64,000 nt of DNA from Brachybacterium nesterenkovii (GTDB lineage Bacteria; Actinomycetota; Actinomycetes; Actinomycetales; Dermabacteraceae). The DNA lies in contig NZ_FWFG01000068.1 of the NCBI RefSeq assembly GCF_900163655.1, forward strand, positions 62,001-126,000. Direction: 5' to 3'. Shown piece by piece: positions 49,610 through 58,764 of the stretch. The position numbers and the translations under genes are program-made. How positions within the stretch are numbered: the stretch's first letter is position 1; every line of letters begins with the position of its first letter. The notes beneath the pieces were generated by a model. It did not search any database. It worked only from the letters and a program-made list of their open reading frames with translations, and was not told the origin of the DNA.

Positions 49610-51292
49610 ATGACCGAGACCCCCGAGCCCGTCGAGACCGCCCCCGCGCCCGCTCCCGAGGGAGCCGCCGCAGCCTCCGACGCGCCCGCTGCCGCGCCCG
49701 CCGTCGAGCTGTCGCCCGCTGCCGAGGCCGTCCGCGACGCCTACGCCTTCGAGGGCGCTCGCATCCACCTCGGCGCGCTGATGGAGGGCGAGGAGCCGAA
49801 CCCGGCTGCCCCCGTGAACCTCTCGCTCGCGATGCTCAACCGCCACGGCCTCATCGCCGGCGCGACCGGCACCGGCAAGACCAAGACCCTGCAGGTGATC
49901 GCGGAGCAGGTGGCCGCGGCGGGCACGCCCGTCTTCGTCGCCGACATGAAGGGCGACCTCTCGGGCATCGCCGTCCCCGGGGCGGACTCCCCGAAGATCC
50001 GCGAGCGCGCCGCGGCGCGCGGCCAGCAGTGGCAGCCCCGCGCGGGCGCGACCGAGTTCTACAGCCTCGGCGGTCAGGGGACGGGCGTGCCGATCCGCAC
50101 CACGGTCTCCGACTTCGGCCCCCTGCTGCTGTCCAAGGTGCTCCAGCTCAACGAGACCCAGGAGTCCTCCCTCGCCCTGATCTTCCACTACGCCGACACC
50201 CACGGCCTGGGCCTGCTGGACCTCAAGGACCTCCGCGCCCTGATCCAGTTCCTCACCTCCGACGACGAGGGCAAGAAGGAGCTGAAGTCCATCGGCGGGA
50301 TCTCCAGCGCCACCGCCGGCGTGATCCTGCGCGAGCTCACCGCCTTCGAGGCCTCGGGGGCCGACGCCTTCTTCGGCGAGCCCGCCTTCGACACCAAGCA
50401 CCTGCTGCGCCGCACGCCCGACGGCGCCGGCATCATCTCGTGCCTCGAGCTCCCGGCCGTGGCCGAGCGGCCGGCCCTGTTCTCGACGTTCATGATGTGG
50501 CTGCTCGCGGACCTCTACCAGGACCTCCCCGAGGTCGGCGACGCCGAGAAGCCCGAGCTCGTCTTCTTCTTCGACGAGGCGCACCTGCTGTTCGCCGACG
50601 CCTCCAAGGACTTCCTGCAGCAGGTGGTCCAGACGGTCCGGCTCATCCGCTCCAAGGGAGTGGGCGTCTTCTTCATCACCCAGATGCCCAAGGACGTCCC
50701 CGCCGACGTCCTCGCGCAGCTGGGCAACCGCGTCCAGCACGCCCTGCGCGCCTACACCCCGGATGATGCCAAGGCCCTCAAGGCGACCGCGAGCACGTTC
50801 CCGACCAGCGACTACGACCTCGAGAAGGTCCTGACGACCCTGCCCACGGGCGCGGCCGTCGTCACCGTCATGAGCGAGGACGGCGCGCCCACGCCCGTGG
50901 CCGTCACCGCCGTCCGCGCCCCCGAGTCGTCGATGGAGCCGTGCCCCGCCCCGACGATGGACGCCGTCGTCGCCGCGAGCGCCCTGAACGCCGAGTACGC
51001 CCAGGTGATCGACCGCGAGAGCGCCTACGAGATCCTCGCGAAGCGCGACGCCGAGGCGGACGCCGCGGGGGCCGAGGGCGGGAAGGACGGCGCGAACCCG
51101 TACGACGCGCCCGCTCCCGCCGGGGGCGAGACCGATCGCCCCGCCGCCCGCGAGAAGGCGGCACCGCGCGCCAAGGAGGAGCCCGGCTTCTTGGACAACC
51201 CGGCCGTGAAGTCGTTCCTGCGCTCGGCCGGCACGGTGCTGGGCCGCGAGGTCACCCGCTCGATCTTCGGCACGCGCCGCCGACGCCGCTGA
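49610..51292 (+). CDS. HerA-like (DUF853) P-loop ATPase
   Basis: A 560-residue ATPase of the HerA/FtsK superfamily, DUF853 branch. Walker A is GATGTGKTKTLQVI (about 87-100), Walker B is LVFFFDEAHLLF (about 320-331), and GVGVFFITQMPKDVP with the sensor Gln follows (about 350-364). The first 40 residues and the region 470-530 are Ala/Pro/Glu-rich linkers, and the end is basic (GTRRRRR). Members are thought to act as DNA translocases or helicases, but the cellular role is not established. ATG 49610 is preceded by AGGAG. A strong terminator follows. Confidence 0.9.
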   Translation: MTETPEPVETAPAPAPEGAAAASDAPAAAPAVELSPAAEAVRDAYAFEGARIHLGALMEGEEPNPAAPVNLSLAMLNRHGLIAGATGTGKTKTLQVIAEQVAAAGTPVFVADMKGDLSGIAVPGADSPKIRERAAARGQQWQPRAGATEFYSLGGQGTGVPIRTTVSDFGPLLLSKVLQLNETQESSLALIFHYADTHGLGLLDLKDLRALIQFLTSDDEGKKELKSIGGISSATAGVILRELTAFEASGADAFFGEPAFDTKHLLRRTPDGAGIISCLELPAVAERPALFSTFMMWLLADLYQDLPEVGDAEKPELVFFFDEAHLLFADASKDFLQQVVQTVRLIRSKGVGVFFITQMPKDVPADVLAQLGNRVQHALRAYTPDDAKALKATASTFPTSDYDLEKVLTTLPTGAAVVTVMSEDGAPTPVAVTAVRAPESSMEPCPAPTMDAVVAASALNAEYAQVIDRESAYEILAKRDAEADAAGAEGGKDGANPYDAPAPAGGETDRPAAREKAAPRAKEEPGFLDNPAVKSFLRSAGTVLGREVTRSIFGTRRRRR

Positions 51293-51316
51293 CGATGCGC
51301 TCCTGACCGCGTCGAC

Positions 51317-51358
51317 GGAGGGCGCTCACCGGACCGCGAGGTTCGGCGAGCGCCCTCC
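51317..51358 (+). terminator. Terminator after the HerA-like gene
   Basis: Perfect 11-base arms 51317-51327 and 51348-51358 (GGAGGGCGCTC / GAGCGCCCTCC) with a 20-base loop that can form an inner stem. Confidence 0.75.
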
Positions 51359-51426
51359 ATGCTTCGAGAAGCGATGCGGCTGCGTGTCCGGGCGCGCGAC
51401 GGCAGCCGATCAGGTCCGAGCGGCGA

Positions 51427-52056
51427 TCACCAGAAGTAGCCGCGTCCGGCGCAGTAGTTCGCGACCGACTGCGCAGGCAGCCAGTAGCGGTGGGGGAGCG
51501 AGGACGAGAGGGTGGACCCCGCGGGATCGGAGATCCGCAGCGTGCGGTACCGCGTGTCGTAGCCGTCGATCGTCACGTAGTGGTAGATCGTGCCGCGGTT
51601 CCCTCCCCACTTCGGGTACTGGCCGGGAAGCACGATCCAGTTGCACACGGTCGCGTAGCCGTCGTCGACATTCTTGGTCGCCCGGTCCCACAGCAGGTTC
51701 CCCTGCGCAGTCGTCGCAGTCATACTGCCCATCCACTCCGCCCGGTACACCGCGTTCGGGACGAATCGCGACAGCACCGGGGCCATCGAACCGAAGTTCG
51801 TGCCGTTGGTCGTGGTGCCGAGCGCGCTCGCGAGAGTTCCCTGCGACGGGGGCGTCGAGTCACGGGCGCTCACGGCGATGCGCGCGGCGGCAGGGCCGCA
51901 GTAGTACTGGGTGACCTGCTGCTGCCAGGTGGTGGGCTCGATCTTCTCGCCCCGGGTCCGGGGCGTGTAGGCGGAGGCGGGTGCGACGAGCGCGCCGGTG
52001 CCGACGAGGGCCGTGCCTGCGCCGAGGGTGCGCAGAAGGGTGCGACGGGTGAGCAT
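51427..52056 (-). CDS. Secreted C39-like peptidase domain protein
   Basis: A 209-residue exported protein. The N-terminus MLTRRTLLRTLGAGTALVG is a twin-arginine signal with cleavage expected after ASA near residue 29. The mature part resembles the C39_2 papain-like fold: QQQVTQYYCGPAAARIAVSA (catalytic Gln and Cys, about 45-64), YHYVTIDGYD (catalytic His, about 158) and ISDPAGS (Asp, about 174). C39-like proteins outside bacteriocin exporters are often secreted and have unknown targets. ATG 52056 has AGGAGA upstream. No membrane anchor or other domain is present. Confidence 0.82.
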   Translation of the reverse strand: MLTRRTLLRTLGAGTALVGTGALVAPASAYTPRTRGEKIEPTTWQQQVTQYYCGPAAARIAVSARDSTPPSQGTLASALGTTTNGTNFGSMAPVLSRFVPNAVYRAEWMGSMTATTAQGNLLWDRATKNVDDGYATVCNWIVLPGQYPKWGGNRGTIYHYVTIDGYDTRYRTLRISDPAGSTLSSSLPHRYWLPAQSVANYCAGRGYFW

Positions 52057-52404
52057 GGGCTTGTCTCCTGGGGGTCGGAGCACCGAGAGGCGCTCAGCGA
52101 GCGGGCACGTGTGTGCTCGGCGTCACAGTAGGACCGCGGTGGCGCCCGGGACATGGACTGAACTGCCCATCGACAGTCGAGGACGGATAGGGATGCAATG
52201 AGGGGTTGAGCCCCCTTTGTCCGCTCTTCGGCAGCGCGATCCCGCTGTCCCTCGCTCCGGAGGCCTGCCGTGGATTTCGTACCGGTGCGGGGGCGTCCCC
52301 GGACAAGACCCTGGTCCGGTGCCGGGAACGGCGGAGCCCCCGGATCCGCGGGAGGCGGATCCGGGGGCTCCGGGTGAGCGCGAGCTCAGAGCGCTCTCAG
52401 CGCG
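52057..52404. other. Gene-free stretch between the C39-like gene and gpmA
   Basis: It holds the ribosome site of the C39-like gene and the gpmA terminator. Short open frames here have no start signal or recognisable product. Nothing else is seen. Confidence 0.55.
52332..52372 (-). terminator. Terminator after gpmA
   Basis: Perfect 18-base arms 52332-52349 and 52355-52372 with a five-base loop, 33 bases beyond the gpmA stop. It is the longest perfect hairpin stem noted in the window. Confidence 0.85.
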
Positions 52405-53151
52405 TCACTTCTTGCCCTGGTTCGCGACGGCCTCGGCGGCGGCCTTCGCGGCGACCGGGTCGAGGTAGCGGCCGCCCTTCTCCACGGGCTTGAAGTCGTC
52501 GTCGAGCTCGTACACGAGCGGCTGGCCGGTGGGGATGTTCAGGCCCGCGATCTCCTCGTCGGAGATGTCGTCGAGGAACTTCACCAGCGCGCGCAGCGAG
52601 TTGCCGTGGGCGGCCACCAGCACGGTCTTGCCGCTGGCGAGATCGGGCTTGATGCCCTCCTCCCAGTACGGCAGGAAGCGCTTGACGACGTCCTTGAGGC
52701 ACTCGGTGCGGGGCATCTGCTCGCCCAGGTCCGCGTAGCGGGGGTCCTGATCCTGGGAGAACTCGGTGCCGAACTCGATCGCGGGCGGCGGCACGTCGTA
52801 GGAGCGGCGCCACTGCATGAACTGCTCGTCGCCGTACTTGTCGCGGATCTCGGTCTTGTTCAGGCCCTGCAGGGCGCCGTAGTGGCGCTCGTTGAGGCGC
52901 CAGTCGCGGCGCACCGGGATCCAGTGGCGGTCCGCGGCGTCGAGCGCGAGGTTCGCGGTCTTGATGGCGCGGCGCAGGAGGGAGGTGTGGAGGACGTCGG
53001 GCAGGACGCCCTGGGCCTTCATGAGCTCACCGGCGGCGACGGCCTCGGCCTCGCCCTTCTCGGACAGGGGCACGTCGACCCAGCCGGTGAAGAGGTTCTT
53101 GGCGTTCCATTCGCTCTCGCCGTGGCGGAGCAGCACGAGTGTGTAGGTCAT
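52405..53151 (-). CDS. gpmA: 2,3-bisphosphoglycerate-dependent phosphoglycerate mutase
   Basis: A 248-residue glycolytic mutase that interconverts 2- and 3-phosphoglycerate. Motifs are [19 protein letters not shown] (phosphohistidine, about residue 10), [14 protein letters not shown] (about 85-98) and [13 protein letters not shown] (second histidine, about 181-193). Length and the Lys-rich end fit the family. A TAGGGT box at 53158-53163 on this strand, six bases before ATG 53151, points to a leaderless mRNA. Confidence 0.97.
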   Translation of the reverse strand: MTYTLVLLRHGESEWNAKNLFTGWVDVPLSEKGEAEAVAAGELMKAQGVLPDVLHTSLLRRAIKTANLALDAADRHWIPVRRDWRLNERHYGALQGLNKTEIRDKYGDEQFMQWRRSYDVPPPAIEFGTEFSQDQDPRYADLGEQMPRTECLKDVVKRFLPYWEEGIKPDLASGKTVLVAAHGNSLRALVKFLDDISDEEIAGLNIPTGQPLVYELDDDFKPVEKGGRYLDPVAAKAAAEAVANQGKK

Positions 53152-53157
53152 GCTCCA

Positions 53158-53163
53158 ACCCTA
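53158..53163 (-). promoter_or_regulatory. -10 box of leaderless gpmA
   Basis: On the reverse strand TAGGGT is followed by six bases and ATG 53151. Confidence 0.5.
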
Positions 53164-53229
53164 CGACGCCCGCGGAGGCCGTTCCCAGGACGTCCGGACG
53201 GGCGGCGGCCTCACGCGCGCCGCAGCGCG

Positions 53230-53655
53230 TCACGCCTCGACGATCACCGTGAACGGACCGTCGTTCGTCAGCGACACCCGCATCTGCGCGCCGAAGCGGC
53301 CCGTGGCGACCTCGACGCCTCGGCCGCGGACCGCATCGACGACGGCGTCCACGAGGGGCTCGGCGACGGGTCCCGGGGCGGCGGCGCTCCACGAGGGGCG
53401 GCGCCCCTTGCGGGTGTCCCCGTAGAGCGTGAACTGGGAGACGATCAGCACCCCGGCGCCCGCGTCGAGCACCGAGCGCTCGCCGTCGAGGAGCCGCAGC
53501 TCGCAGATCTTGCGGGAGATGCGCTCGACCTGCTCGGCGCCGTCGTCGTGCGTGACGCCGAGGAGGACCAGCAGCCCCTCGCCGTCGACCGCGCCGACCG
53601 TCTCCCCATCGACCTCGACGGCCGCCGAGTCGACCCGCTGGATCACCGCGCGCAT
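53230..53655 (-). CDS. dtd: D-aminoacyl-tRNA deacylase Dtd
   Basis: A 141-residue enzyme that removes D-amino acids and glycine wrongly loaded on tRNA. Family motifs are [18 protein letters not shown] at the start, [20 protein letters not shown] (about 70-89; the S-Q-F-T-L motif) and [13 protein letters not shown] at the end, containing the Gly-cis-Pro-like chiral filter region. ATG 53655 follows the upstream stop by one base, so it is translated with the phosphotransferase-fold gene. Confidence 0.96.
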   Translation of the reverse strand: MRAVIQRVDSAAVEVDGETVGAVDGEGLLVLLGVTHDDGAEQVERISRKICELRLLDGERSVLDAGAGVLIVSQFTLYGDTRKGRRPSWSAAAPGPVAEPLVDAVVDAVRGRGVEVATGRFGAQMRVSLTNDGPFTVIVEA

Positions 53656-53656
53656 C

Positions 53657-55183
53657 TCAGGCCCCCGTCCGGATGTCGGGGCCGGGCGCGGAGGGTGCGG
53701 GCGTGGCCCGGGGTTGCGTCCGCACGGACCGTGCGGGGCGCTCCTGCGTCGGCGCATCGCGGTCCCCGGGGGACTCGGGCGCCGCCGCGTGCACCGGCGG
53801 GCGCGCCGCGATCCGCGAGGACGGGCCGTGGGAGATCGGGGCGAAGGTCGCATCCGGATGCGGCGCCGGGCGCGGCGGGATGCGGCGGACGCGGCCGCCG
53901 GACGCGGCGATCGACCGCGCGCGCTCCATCCAGGCCTCCGCGACGCGCACGATCGCCTCGGTCGCCCGCTCCCAGGCGGGCTCCTGCTGCCGGTGCGGGC
54001 CGGTCGCGAGCGACAGGACGACACCCGCGGCCCGCAGCGCGAGCTCCTGGGGGTCGACGCGCGCGGCGAACACGCTGGTCCACTGCGTCGTGGCCTCGTC
54101 GACGCGCCGATGGATCTCGGGCGGGATCCGGCCCGTCGTCCCGTAGTCGGCCAGCACGCTCAGGTGCGCGACCAGGCAGGCGAGATCGTCGGCGCGGCGC
54201 CCGGGCCCCACGGTGTCGATGTCGAGCAGGCCCACCACCCGTCCGTCGTCGACGAACACCTGGGCCTCGTAGAAGTCCCCGTGGACCACATCGTGCGGGT
54301 GCAGTCCGATGCGCTGATCGACTTCCGCCAGGCCCGTGCGGATCCCCGCGACCAGAGCGTCGAGGCGCGGTGCGAGCGCGGGCATCGAGGCGCCGACGAT
54401 GCCCGCGTAGAAGGCCGCCGAGTCCGTCCACGGGGCGCGCAGCGGCGCCGGGTACAGGGAGGCGGGCAGGCGGTCGAGGAGCGCGACGAGATCCTCGCCG
54501 CGGCAGGCGTCCGGCCCCTCCTCGAGGACGGCACGGGCCAGCGGGCGGCCCGGGAGCTCCGCGAGGACGACGAGGCCCTCGTGGTGGGCGAGGACGACGG
54601 GGACCGGCACGCCCGCCGACAGCAGGTGCCGGTGGCGCTCGACGATCTCGCCGCTGCGGTGGGGCTGCATGACCTTGAGGAACACGGCGCGGTCGGCGAG
54701 CTGCGCACGCAGCACGGCGCGGCGCCCGGGCCGGTAGGAGATGACCTCGAGGGGCACGCTGGCCTGCGGGCCGATCCCGGTGGGGACGCCCAGCTCCTCG
54801 AGCGTCGCGGCGACCACGTCGGGGTAGCAGACGCGCGCGAGCATCGGCAGCCAGGGGTCGTGCGGGTAGCGCCAGACCCGCACGGAGATCTCCCCGTCGG
54901 TCATGACCAGGGACTGCTCGGCGCTGCGGAGGTCCTTCTCCGGCTCGCCGATGTGGGCGCTGGCTCCGAACAGCTCCTCGCGCGGGGGCGCGGCGGGGCC
55001 GTCGAGCTCGGGCCAGGAGACCTGGGTGCGGTAGAGGGCCTTGGTGGAGCGCCCGGGCCGGTGGTCCACGTGGTCGAGCTCCCACGAGCGCAGGGATCCC
55101 CCCGCGTTGTCCACCGCCGAGCGCAGCAGGCCCCCGGCCTCCGGCCCTGTGAGCAGCTCCGAGCCGTCGAGCGATTGCGCCAT
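53657..55183 (-). CDS. Aminoglycoside phosphotransferase-fold kinase-like protein
   Basis: A 508-residue protein. The central part has the APH kinase fold: catalytic loop [30 protein letters not shown] (about 300-328), with the Brenner aspartate and metal-binding D-x-D, and an ATP-lobe pattern around 155-200 ([23 protein letters not shown]). The usual HGDxxxxN asparagine is replaced: HGDFYEAQV has Gln, a change also seen in some active members. The last 90 residues are Pro/Ala/Arg-rich and disordered. Substrate is unknown; resistance to aminoglycosides is not implied. It is the first gene before dtd. Confidence 0.82.
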   Translation of the reverse strand: MAQSLDGSELLTGPEAGGLLRSAVDNAGGSLRSWELDHVDHRPGRSTKALYRTQVSWPELDGPAAPPREELFGASAHIGEPEKDLRSAEQSLVMTDGEISVRVWRYPHDPWLPMLARVCYPDVVAATLEELGVPTGIGPQASVPLEVISYRPGRRAVLRAQLADRAVFLKVMQPHRSGEIVERHRHLLSAGVPVPVVLAHHEGLVVLAELPGRPLARAVLEEGPDACRGEDLVALLDRLPASLYPAPLRAPWTDSAAFYAGIVGASMPALAPRLDALVAGIRTGLAEVDQRIGLHPHDVVHGDFYEAQVFVDDGRVVGLLDIDTVGPGRRADDLACLVAHLSVLADYGTTGRIPPEIHRRVDEATTQWTSVFAARVDPQELALRAAGVVLSLATGPHRQQEPAWERATEAIVRVAEAWMERARSIAASGGRVRRIPPRPAPHPDATFAPISHGPSSRIAARPPVHAAAPESPGDRDAPTQERPARSVRTQPRATPAPSAPGPDIRTGA

Positions 55184-55225
55184 GGCACGTTTCTACCAGG
55201 TGCGGCCCCTCCCATGCCCGCCCTC

Positions 55226-55231
55226 TACCAT
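55226..55231 (+). promoter_or_regulatory. -10 box of leaderless DUF3151 gene
   Basis: TACCAT lies seven bases before ATG 55239. Confidence 0.45.
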
Positions 55232-55238
55232 GGAGCGC

Positions 55239-55691
55239 ATGGCTGAGAACGATCCCGCACGTCCCGCCCCCGAGCCCGCCGTGCTCCCCGGACAGAACCT
55301 GCTCGGGATCCCGCCGACGCTGCTGCCGGAGGACCACCCTGACGTGGAGGTCGCGGAGGCGGTGCGCGAGGGTGCCGACCCGCGCGAGCTCGCCGCCGGC
55401 CGACCCGATTCGAGCCTCGCCTGGGCGCTGCTGGCCCAGGAGGCCCTCTCCGACGGGGATGACGTCGCCGCCTACGCGTACGCCCGCACCGGCTACCACC
55501 GCGGTCTCGACGCGCTGCGCCGTGCCGGCTGGCGCGGCCAGGGGCCGATCCCGGCATCCCACGCGCCCAACCGCGGCTTCCTGCACGCGCTGGCGCTGCT
55601 CGGCGAGGCCGCCTCCCGGATCGGCGAGCGCGACGAGGCCGAGCGGATCATCGCCTTCCTCCGCGAGGCGGATCCCACGCTCGTCCCCTGA
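55239..55691 (+). CDS. DUF3151 protein
   Basis: A 150-residue soluble helical protein of the actinobacterial DUF3151 family. The block [52 protein letters not shown] and the later [40 protein letters not shown] are typical; the tetratricopeptide-like helical pattern is by eye. The gene stands directly upstream of purA, as in many actinobacteria, yet a terminator hairpin and a separate promoter lie between. Function unknown. Confidence 0.88.
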   Translation: MAENDPARPAPEPAVLPGQNLLGIPPTLLPEDHPDVEVAEAVREGADPRELAAGRPDSSLAWALLAQEALSDGDDVAAYAYARTGYHRGLDALRRAGWRGQGPIPASHAPNRGFLHALALLGEAASRIGERDEAERIIAFLREADPTLVP

Positions 55692-55695
55692 GGTG

Positions 55696-55730
55696 CGGCC
55701 CCGCACCCGGACGCCCGGAGCGCGGGGCCG
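55696..55730 (+). terminator. Terminator between DUF3151 gene and purA
   Basis: Nine-base arms 55696-55704 and 55722-55730 (CGGCCCCGC / GCGGGGCCG) end one base before the purA -10 box. Confidence 0.65.
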
Positions 55731-55731
55731 G

Positions 55732-55737
55732 TAGACT
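55732..55737 (+). promoter_or_regulatory. -10 box of purA
   Basis: TAGACT, the same box as guaB3 and guaA, but here with a leader of about 88 bases before ATG 55832. Confidence 0.5.
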
Positions 55738-55743
55738 CGGCGC

Positions 55744-55802
55744 GTCCTCGCGACGCCGTGGGCGCCCGCCCCCGTCGCGGGTGCCGTCTCTGGCGCGAGG
55801 AC
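55744..55802 (+). promoter_or_regulatory. Structured purA leader
   Basis: GTCCTCGCG (55744-55752) pairs with CGCGAGGAC (55794-55802) and encloses GC-rich sequence able to form inner stems. The left arm would be the 5' end of the transcript. No known riboswitch class was recognised. Confidence 0.4.
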
Positions 55803-55831
55803 ATCCACCGCCGTCGTCGAATGGAGTCGCC

Positions 55832-57139
55832 ATGCCCGCCGTCGTGATCGTCGGAGCCCAGTGGGGCGACGAGGGCAAGGGGAAGGCCACCGACCTGCTC
55901 GGCGAGCGCGTCGACTGGGTGGTCAAGCCCAACGGCGGCAACAACGCCGGGCACACCGTCGTGGTCCACGGCAGCAAGTTCGAGCTCAAGCTCCTGCCCG
56001 CCGGCATCCTGTCCCCGCGGGTGACCCCGGTGATCGGCAACGGCGTGGTGGTTAACCTCGAGGCCCTGTTCGAGGAGATCGGCGTGCTCGAGGCCCGCGG
56101 CGTCGACACCTCCCGCCTGCGCATCAGCGCGAACGCCCACATCGTTGCGCCCTACCACCAGACGCTCGACAAGGTCACCGAGCGCTTCCTGGGCAAGCGC
56201 GCGATCGGCACCACCGGCCGCGGCATCGGCCCCGCCTACATGGATAAGGCAGGGCGCCTGGGCATCCGCGTCCAGGACCTCTTCGACGCCTCGATCCTGC
56301 GCCAGAAGGTCGAGGCCTCCCTGCGCCAGAAGAACGAGCTGCTGGTCAAGGTCTACAACCGGCGCACCGTGGACGCCGAGGAGATCACGCAGAAGCTGCT
56401 GTCGTACGCCGAGCGCCTGCGCCCGATGGTCGTCGACACCACCGAGCTGCTGAACACCGCGCTCGACCGCGGTGAGGTGGTCCTCATGGAGGGCGGCCAG
56501 GCCACCTACCTCGACGTCGACCACGGCACATACCCGTTCGTCACCAGCTCCAACCCGACCGCCGGCGGCGCCTGCACGGGCTCGGGCATCGGGCCCACCC
56601 GCATCGACCGGGTGATCGGCATCGTCAAGGCGTACACGACGCGCGTGGGCGCCGGCCCGTTCCCCACCGAGCTCGACGACAAATGGGGCGAGTTCCTCCA
56701 GCGCGTGGGCCACGAGGTGGGCGTGAACACCGGGCGGCCCCGCCGCTGCGGCTGGTACGACGCGCTCATGATCCGCCACGCCCAGCGCATCAACGGCTTC
56801 ACCGACATCGTGCTGACCAAGCTCGACGTCCTGACGGGGATCGACGAGATCCCCCTGTGCATCGGCTACGACATCGACGGCGTGCTCCACCGCGACATGC
56901 CGATGACCCAGACCGAGTTCCACCACGCGGTCCCGGTGTACGAGACGATGCCCGGCTGGACCGAGGACATCACCGCCTGCCGCACGCTCGAGGACCTCCC
57001 CGCCAACGCCCGCGCCTATGTGGAGCGCCTCGAGGAGCTGGCTGGATGCCGCATCTCCGCGATCGGCGTCGGCCCCGACCGCGACGACACGATCGCGGTC
57101 CACGACCTCCTGCCGACCGGCGCCCGCGAGGCCCGCTGA
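55832..57139 (+). CDS. purA: Adenylosuccinate synthetase PurA
   Basis: A 435-residue enzyme that joins IMP and aspartate with GTP, the first step from IMP to AMP. Motifs are [19 protein letters not shown] (GTP loop, about 6-24), [12 protein letters not shown] (about 36-47), [15 protein letters not shown] (about 128-142) and GPFPTELDD (about 285). Length is usual. ATG 55832 is the only start that gives the conserved N-terminus without extension. Confidence 0.97.
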   Translation: MPAVVIVGAQWGDEGKGKATDLLGERVDWVVKPNGGNNAGHTVVVHGSKFELKLLPAGILSPRVTPVIGNGVVVNLEALFEEIGVLEARGVDTSRLRISANAHIVAPYHQTLDKVTERFLGKRAIGTTGRGIGPAYMDKAGRLGIRVQDLFDASILRQKVEASLRQKNELLVKVYNRRTVDAEEITQKLLSYAERLRPMVVDTTELLNTALDRGEVVLMEGGQATYLDVDHGTYPFVTSSNPTAGGACTGSGIGPTRIDRVIGIVKAYTTRVGAGPFPTELDDKWGEFLQRVGHEVGVNTGRPRRCGWYDALMIRHAQRINGFTDIVLTKLDVLTGIDEIPLCIGYDIDGVLHRDMPMTQTEFHHAVPVYETMPGWTEDITACRTLEDLPANARAYVERLEELAGCRISAIGVGPDRDDTIAVHDLLPTGAREAR

Positions 57140-57140
57140 C

Positions 57141-57581
57141 GTGACGCCCCGCCGGACCGATCCCGCCGAGGGCGACGCCGCGCTCGCGGCCTGGGCCACG
57201 GACCCCGACGCCGCTCGCCGGGGCGTGCTCGCGCCCGCGGTGCGCCGCACCCTCGAGCTGTTCGCCGAGGAGTTCCCCGGCGGCGCCGTCGAGCTGCGCG
57301 TCCCGCCGTTCGCTGCCGTGCAGGCGATCGCGGGGACCCGCCACACCCGCGGCACGCCCCCGGCGGTGGTCGAGACCGATGCGCGGACCTGGTTGGAGCT
57401 CGTCACCGGGGCCCTGAGCTGGGCCGATGCCTGCGCCGCCGGCCGGGTGAGCGCGAGCGGAGAGCGAAGCGACCTGAGCGAGCAGCTTCCGCTGCCCGGG
57501 CCCCGCCGCATCGCGCGCCGCGCCGCCGACGCGGCCGGGGACGGCGCGATGGACGGTGCTGCGAGCGGGGGAGGGGCATGA
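57141..57581 (+). CDS. Sterol carrier (SCP2-like) family protein
   Basis: A 146-residue soluble protein. PGGAVELRVPPFAAVQAI followed by PAVVETDARTWLELVTGALSWADACAAGRVSASGERSDLSEQLPL matches the SCP2-like lipid-binding fold as found in small actinobacterial proteins next to purine genes: the T-D-x-x-T-W-L-x-L-x-x-G and G-R-V-x-A-S-G segments are characteristic. The ligand is unknown. GTG 57141 starts one base after the purA stop. The end overlaps cutC as ATGA. Confidence 0.8.
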   Translation: MTPRRTDPAEGDAALAAWATDPDAARRGVLAPAVRRTLELFAEEFPGGAVELRVPPFAAVQAIAGTRHTRGTPPAVVETDARTWLELVTGALSWADACAAGRVSASGERSDLSEQLPLPGPRRIARRAADAAGDGAMDGAASGGGA

Positions 57582-58381
57582 GCGTCGCCGTCGAGATCGC
57601 CGTCCAGGACGAGGCCGGACTGGTCGTCGCCGCGCACGCCGGGGCGGACCGCGTCGAGCTGTGCATCGACCTCGAGCACGGCGGGTCCACGCCGCCCCTC
57701 GCGCTCGTCGAGGCCTGCGTGTCCCGCACCCGCGAGCTGCTGGCCGCGCACGACGCGAAGCCGCAGTTCGGCGTCCACGTGCTCATCCGCCCGCCCTCTC
57801 ACGCCCGCGACTTCCTGGGCCGCCCCGAGCTGTTCGCGTTCTCCGACGACCAGGTGGAGGCCATGGCCGCGGACGCCGCCGCGGCGGTCGCGGCCGGCGC
57901 CGACGGCGTCGTGATCGGGGCCCTCGCCCAGGATCCCGACGGGACCTGGCACCTCGACGAGGGCGCGACCGAGCGCATCCGCGACGCCGCCCTCGAGGCC
58001 GCGGCGCGCGCGCTGCGCGGGATCACCGTCGCCTGCCACCGCTGCGTGGACGCCCTGCCGGATGCCGCGGCACGGGCCGAGGCCGTGCGCACCGCCCTGC
58101 GCCTGGGCCTGGGACGCGTCCTGACCAGCGGGGGAGCCGAGCGCGCCCTCGACGGCGCCGCCGACATCGCCGCGATGGTCGAGGCCTCCGAGGGGATCGT
58201 CGACATCTGCGCGGGCGGCGGGGTGCGCCCCGCGGACATCGCGCCGCTCGTCCGCGCGAGCGGTGCCACGGACATCCACCTCTCGGGCCGTCTGCCGTCG
58301 GGGCCCGCCCCCGACGCCCAGGAGACCCTCACCGACCCCGCGGTCTGCACGGCCGCGGTCGACGCCGCAGGAGCACTGTGA
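57578..58381 (+). CDS. cutC: CutC family protein
   Basis: A 267-residue TIM-barrel protein of the CutC family. The motif GADRVELCIDLEHGGSTPPLALVEA (about 23-47) and VHVLIRPPSHARDF (about 66-79) are the family core, followed by ACHRCVDALPD (about 151-161) and LTSGGAERALDG (about 187-198). It was named for copper tolerance in Escherichia coli, though the biochemical role is unsure. Start overlaps the SCP2-like stop as ATGA, and its stop overlaps the next gene as GTGA. Confidence 0.9.
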   Translation: MSVAVEIAVQDEAGLVVAAHAGADRVELCIDLEHGGSTPPLALVEACVSRTRELLAAHDAKPQFGVHVLIRPPSHARDFLGRPELFAFSDDQVEAMAADAAAAVAAGADGVVIGALAQDPDGTWHLDEGATERIRDAALEAAARALRGITVACHRCVDALPDAAARAEAVRTALRLGLGRVLTSGGAERALDGAADIAAMVEASEGIVDICAGGGVRPADIAPLVRASGATDIHLSGRLPSGPAPDAQETLTDPAVCTAAVDAAGAL

Positions 58382-58740
58382 ACACCGCCGACGACACCAC
58401 CCCCGCCGCCACGGACGCCGCCGCCGACACCGACGAGGACGGCGCGCAGGTGCTGCTCGTGCGGCGCCGCCGCACCCCCGCGCTCGGGTTCTGGGTGCTG
58501 CTCGCCCTCGCCGTCGCGTTCCTCGGCGGCACCGTCGTGGCCTGGCTCGCCGAGGTCCGCGCACCGGCGGGGATGCTCTACTTCGGGGTGACCGCGGCGG
58601 TGATGGTCGGCCTGCCGCTGGCCGCGCTGGCCGCCCTCGTCGATGCGATCGCCGACCGGCGCCGTCGACGCCGCGCGACCGGGATCGGCACCGCGGGGCG
58701 CGGCGCAGGTCACGATCCCGCACCGGGCTCCGAGTCCTGA
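58378..58740 (+). CDS. Small two-helix membrane protein
   Basis: A 120-residue protein with an acidic, Ala/Thr-rich N-terminus, a basic cluster (LLVRRRRTP), two membrane helices (about 38-59 and 65-88) and a basic tail. No family recognised. GTG 58378 overlaps the cutC stop. It sits just before purF, which begins 24 bases after its stop with a separate -10 box. Confidence 0.6.
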   Translation: MNTADDTTPAATDAAADTDEDGAQVLLVRRRRTPALGFWVLLALAVAFLGGTVVAWLAEVRAPAGMLYFGVTAAVMVGLPLAALAALVDAIADRRRRRRATGIGTAGRGAGHDPAPGSES

Positions 58741-58752
58741 CCTGCGCTGTGG

Positions 58753-58758
58753 CATGAT
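58753..58758 (+). promoter_or_regulatory. -10 box of leaderless purF
   Basis: CATGAT lies six bases before GTG 58765; it departs from TAnnnT at the first base. Confidence 0.4.
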
Positions 58759-58764
58759 GCACGA

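Noticed and set aside
52206-52493. Short frame before gpmA as a gene
   Set aside because: No start signal or known motif, and it runs into the gpmA terminator and coding strand.
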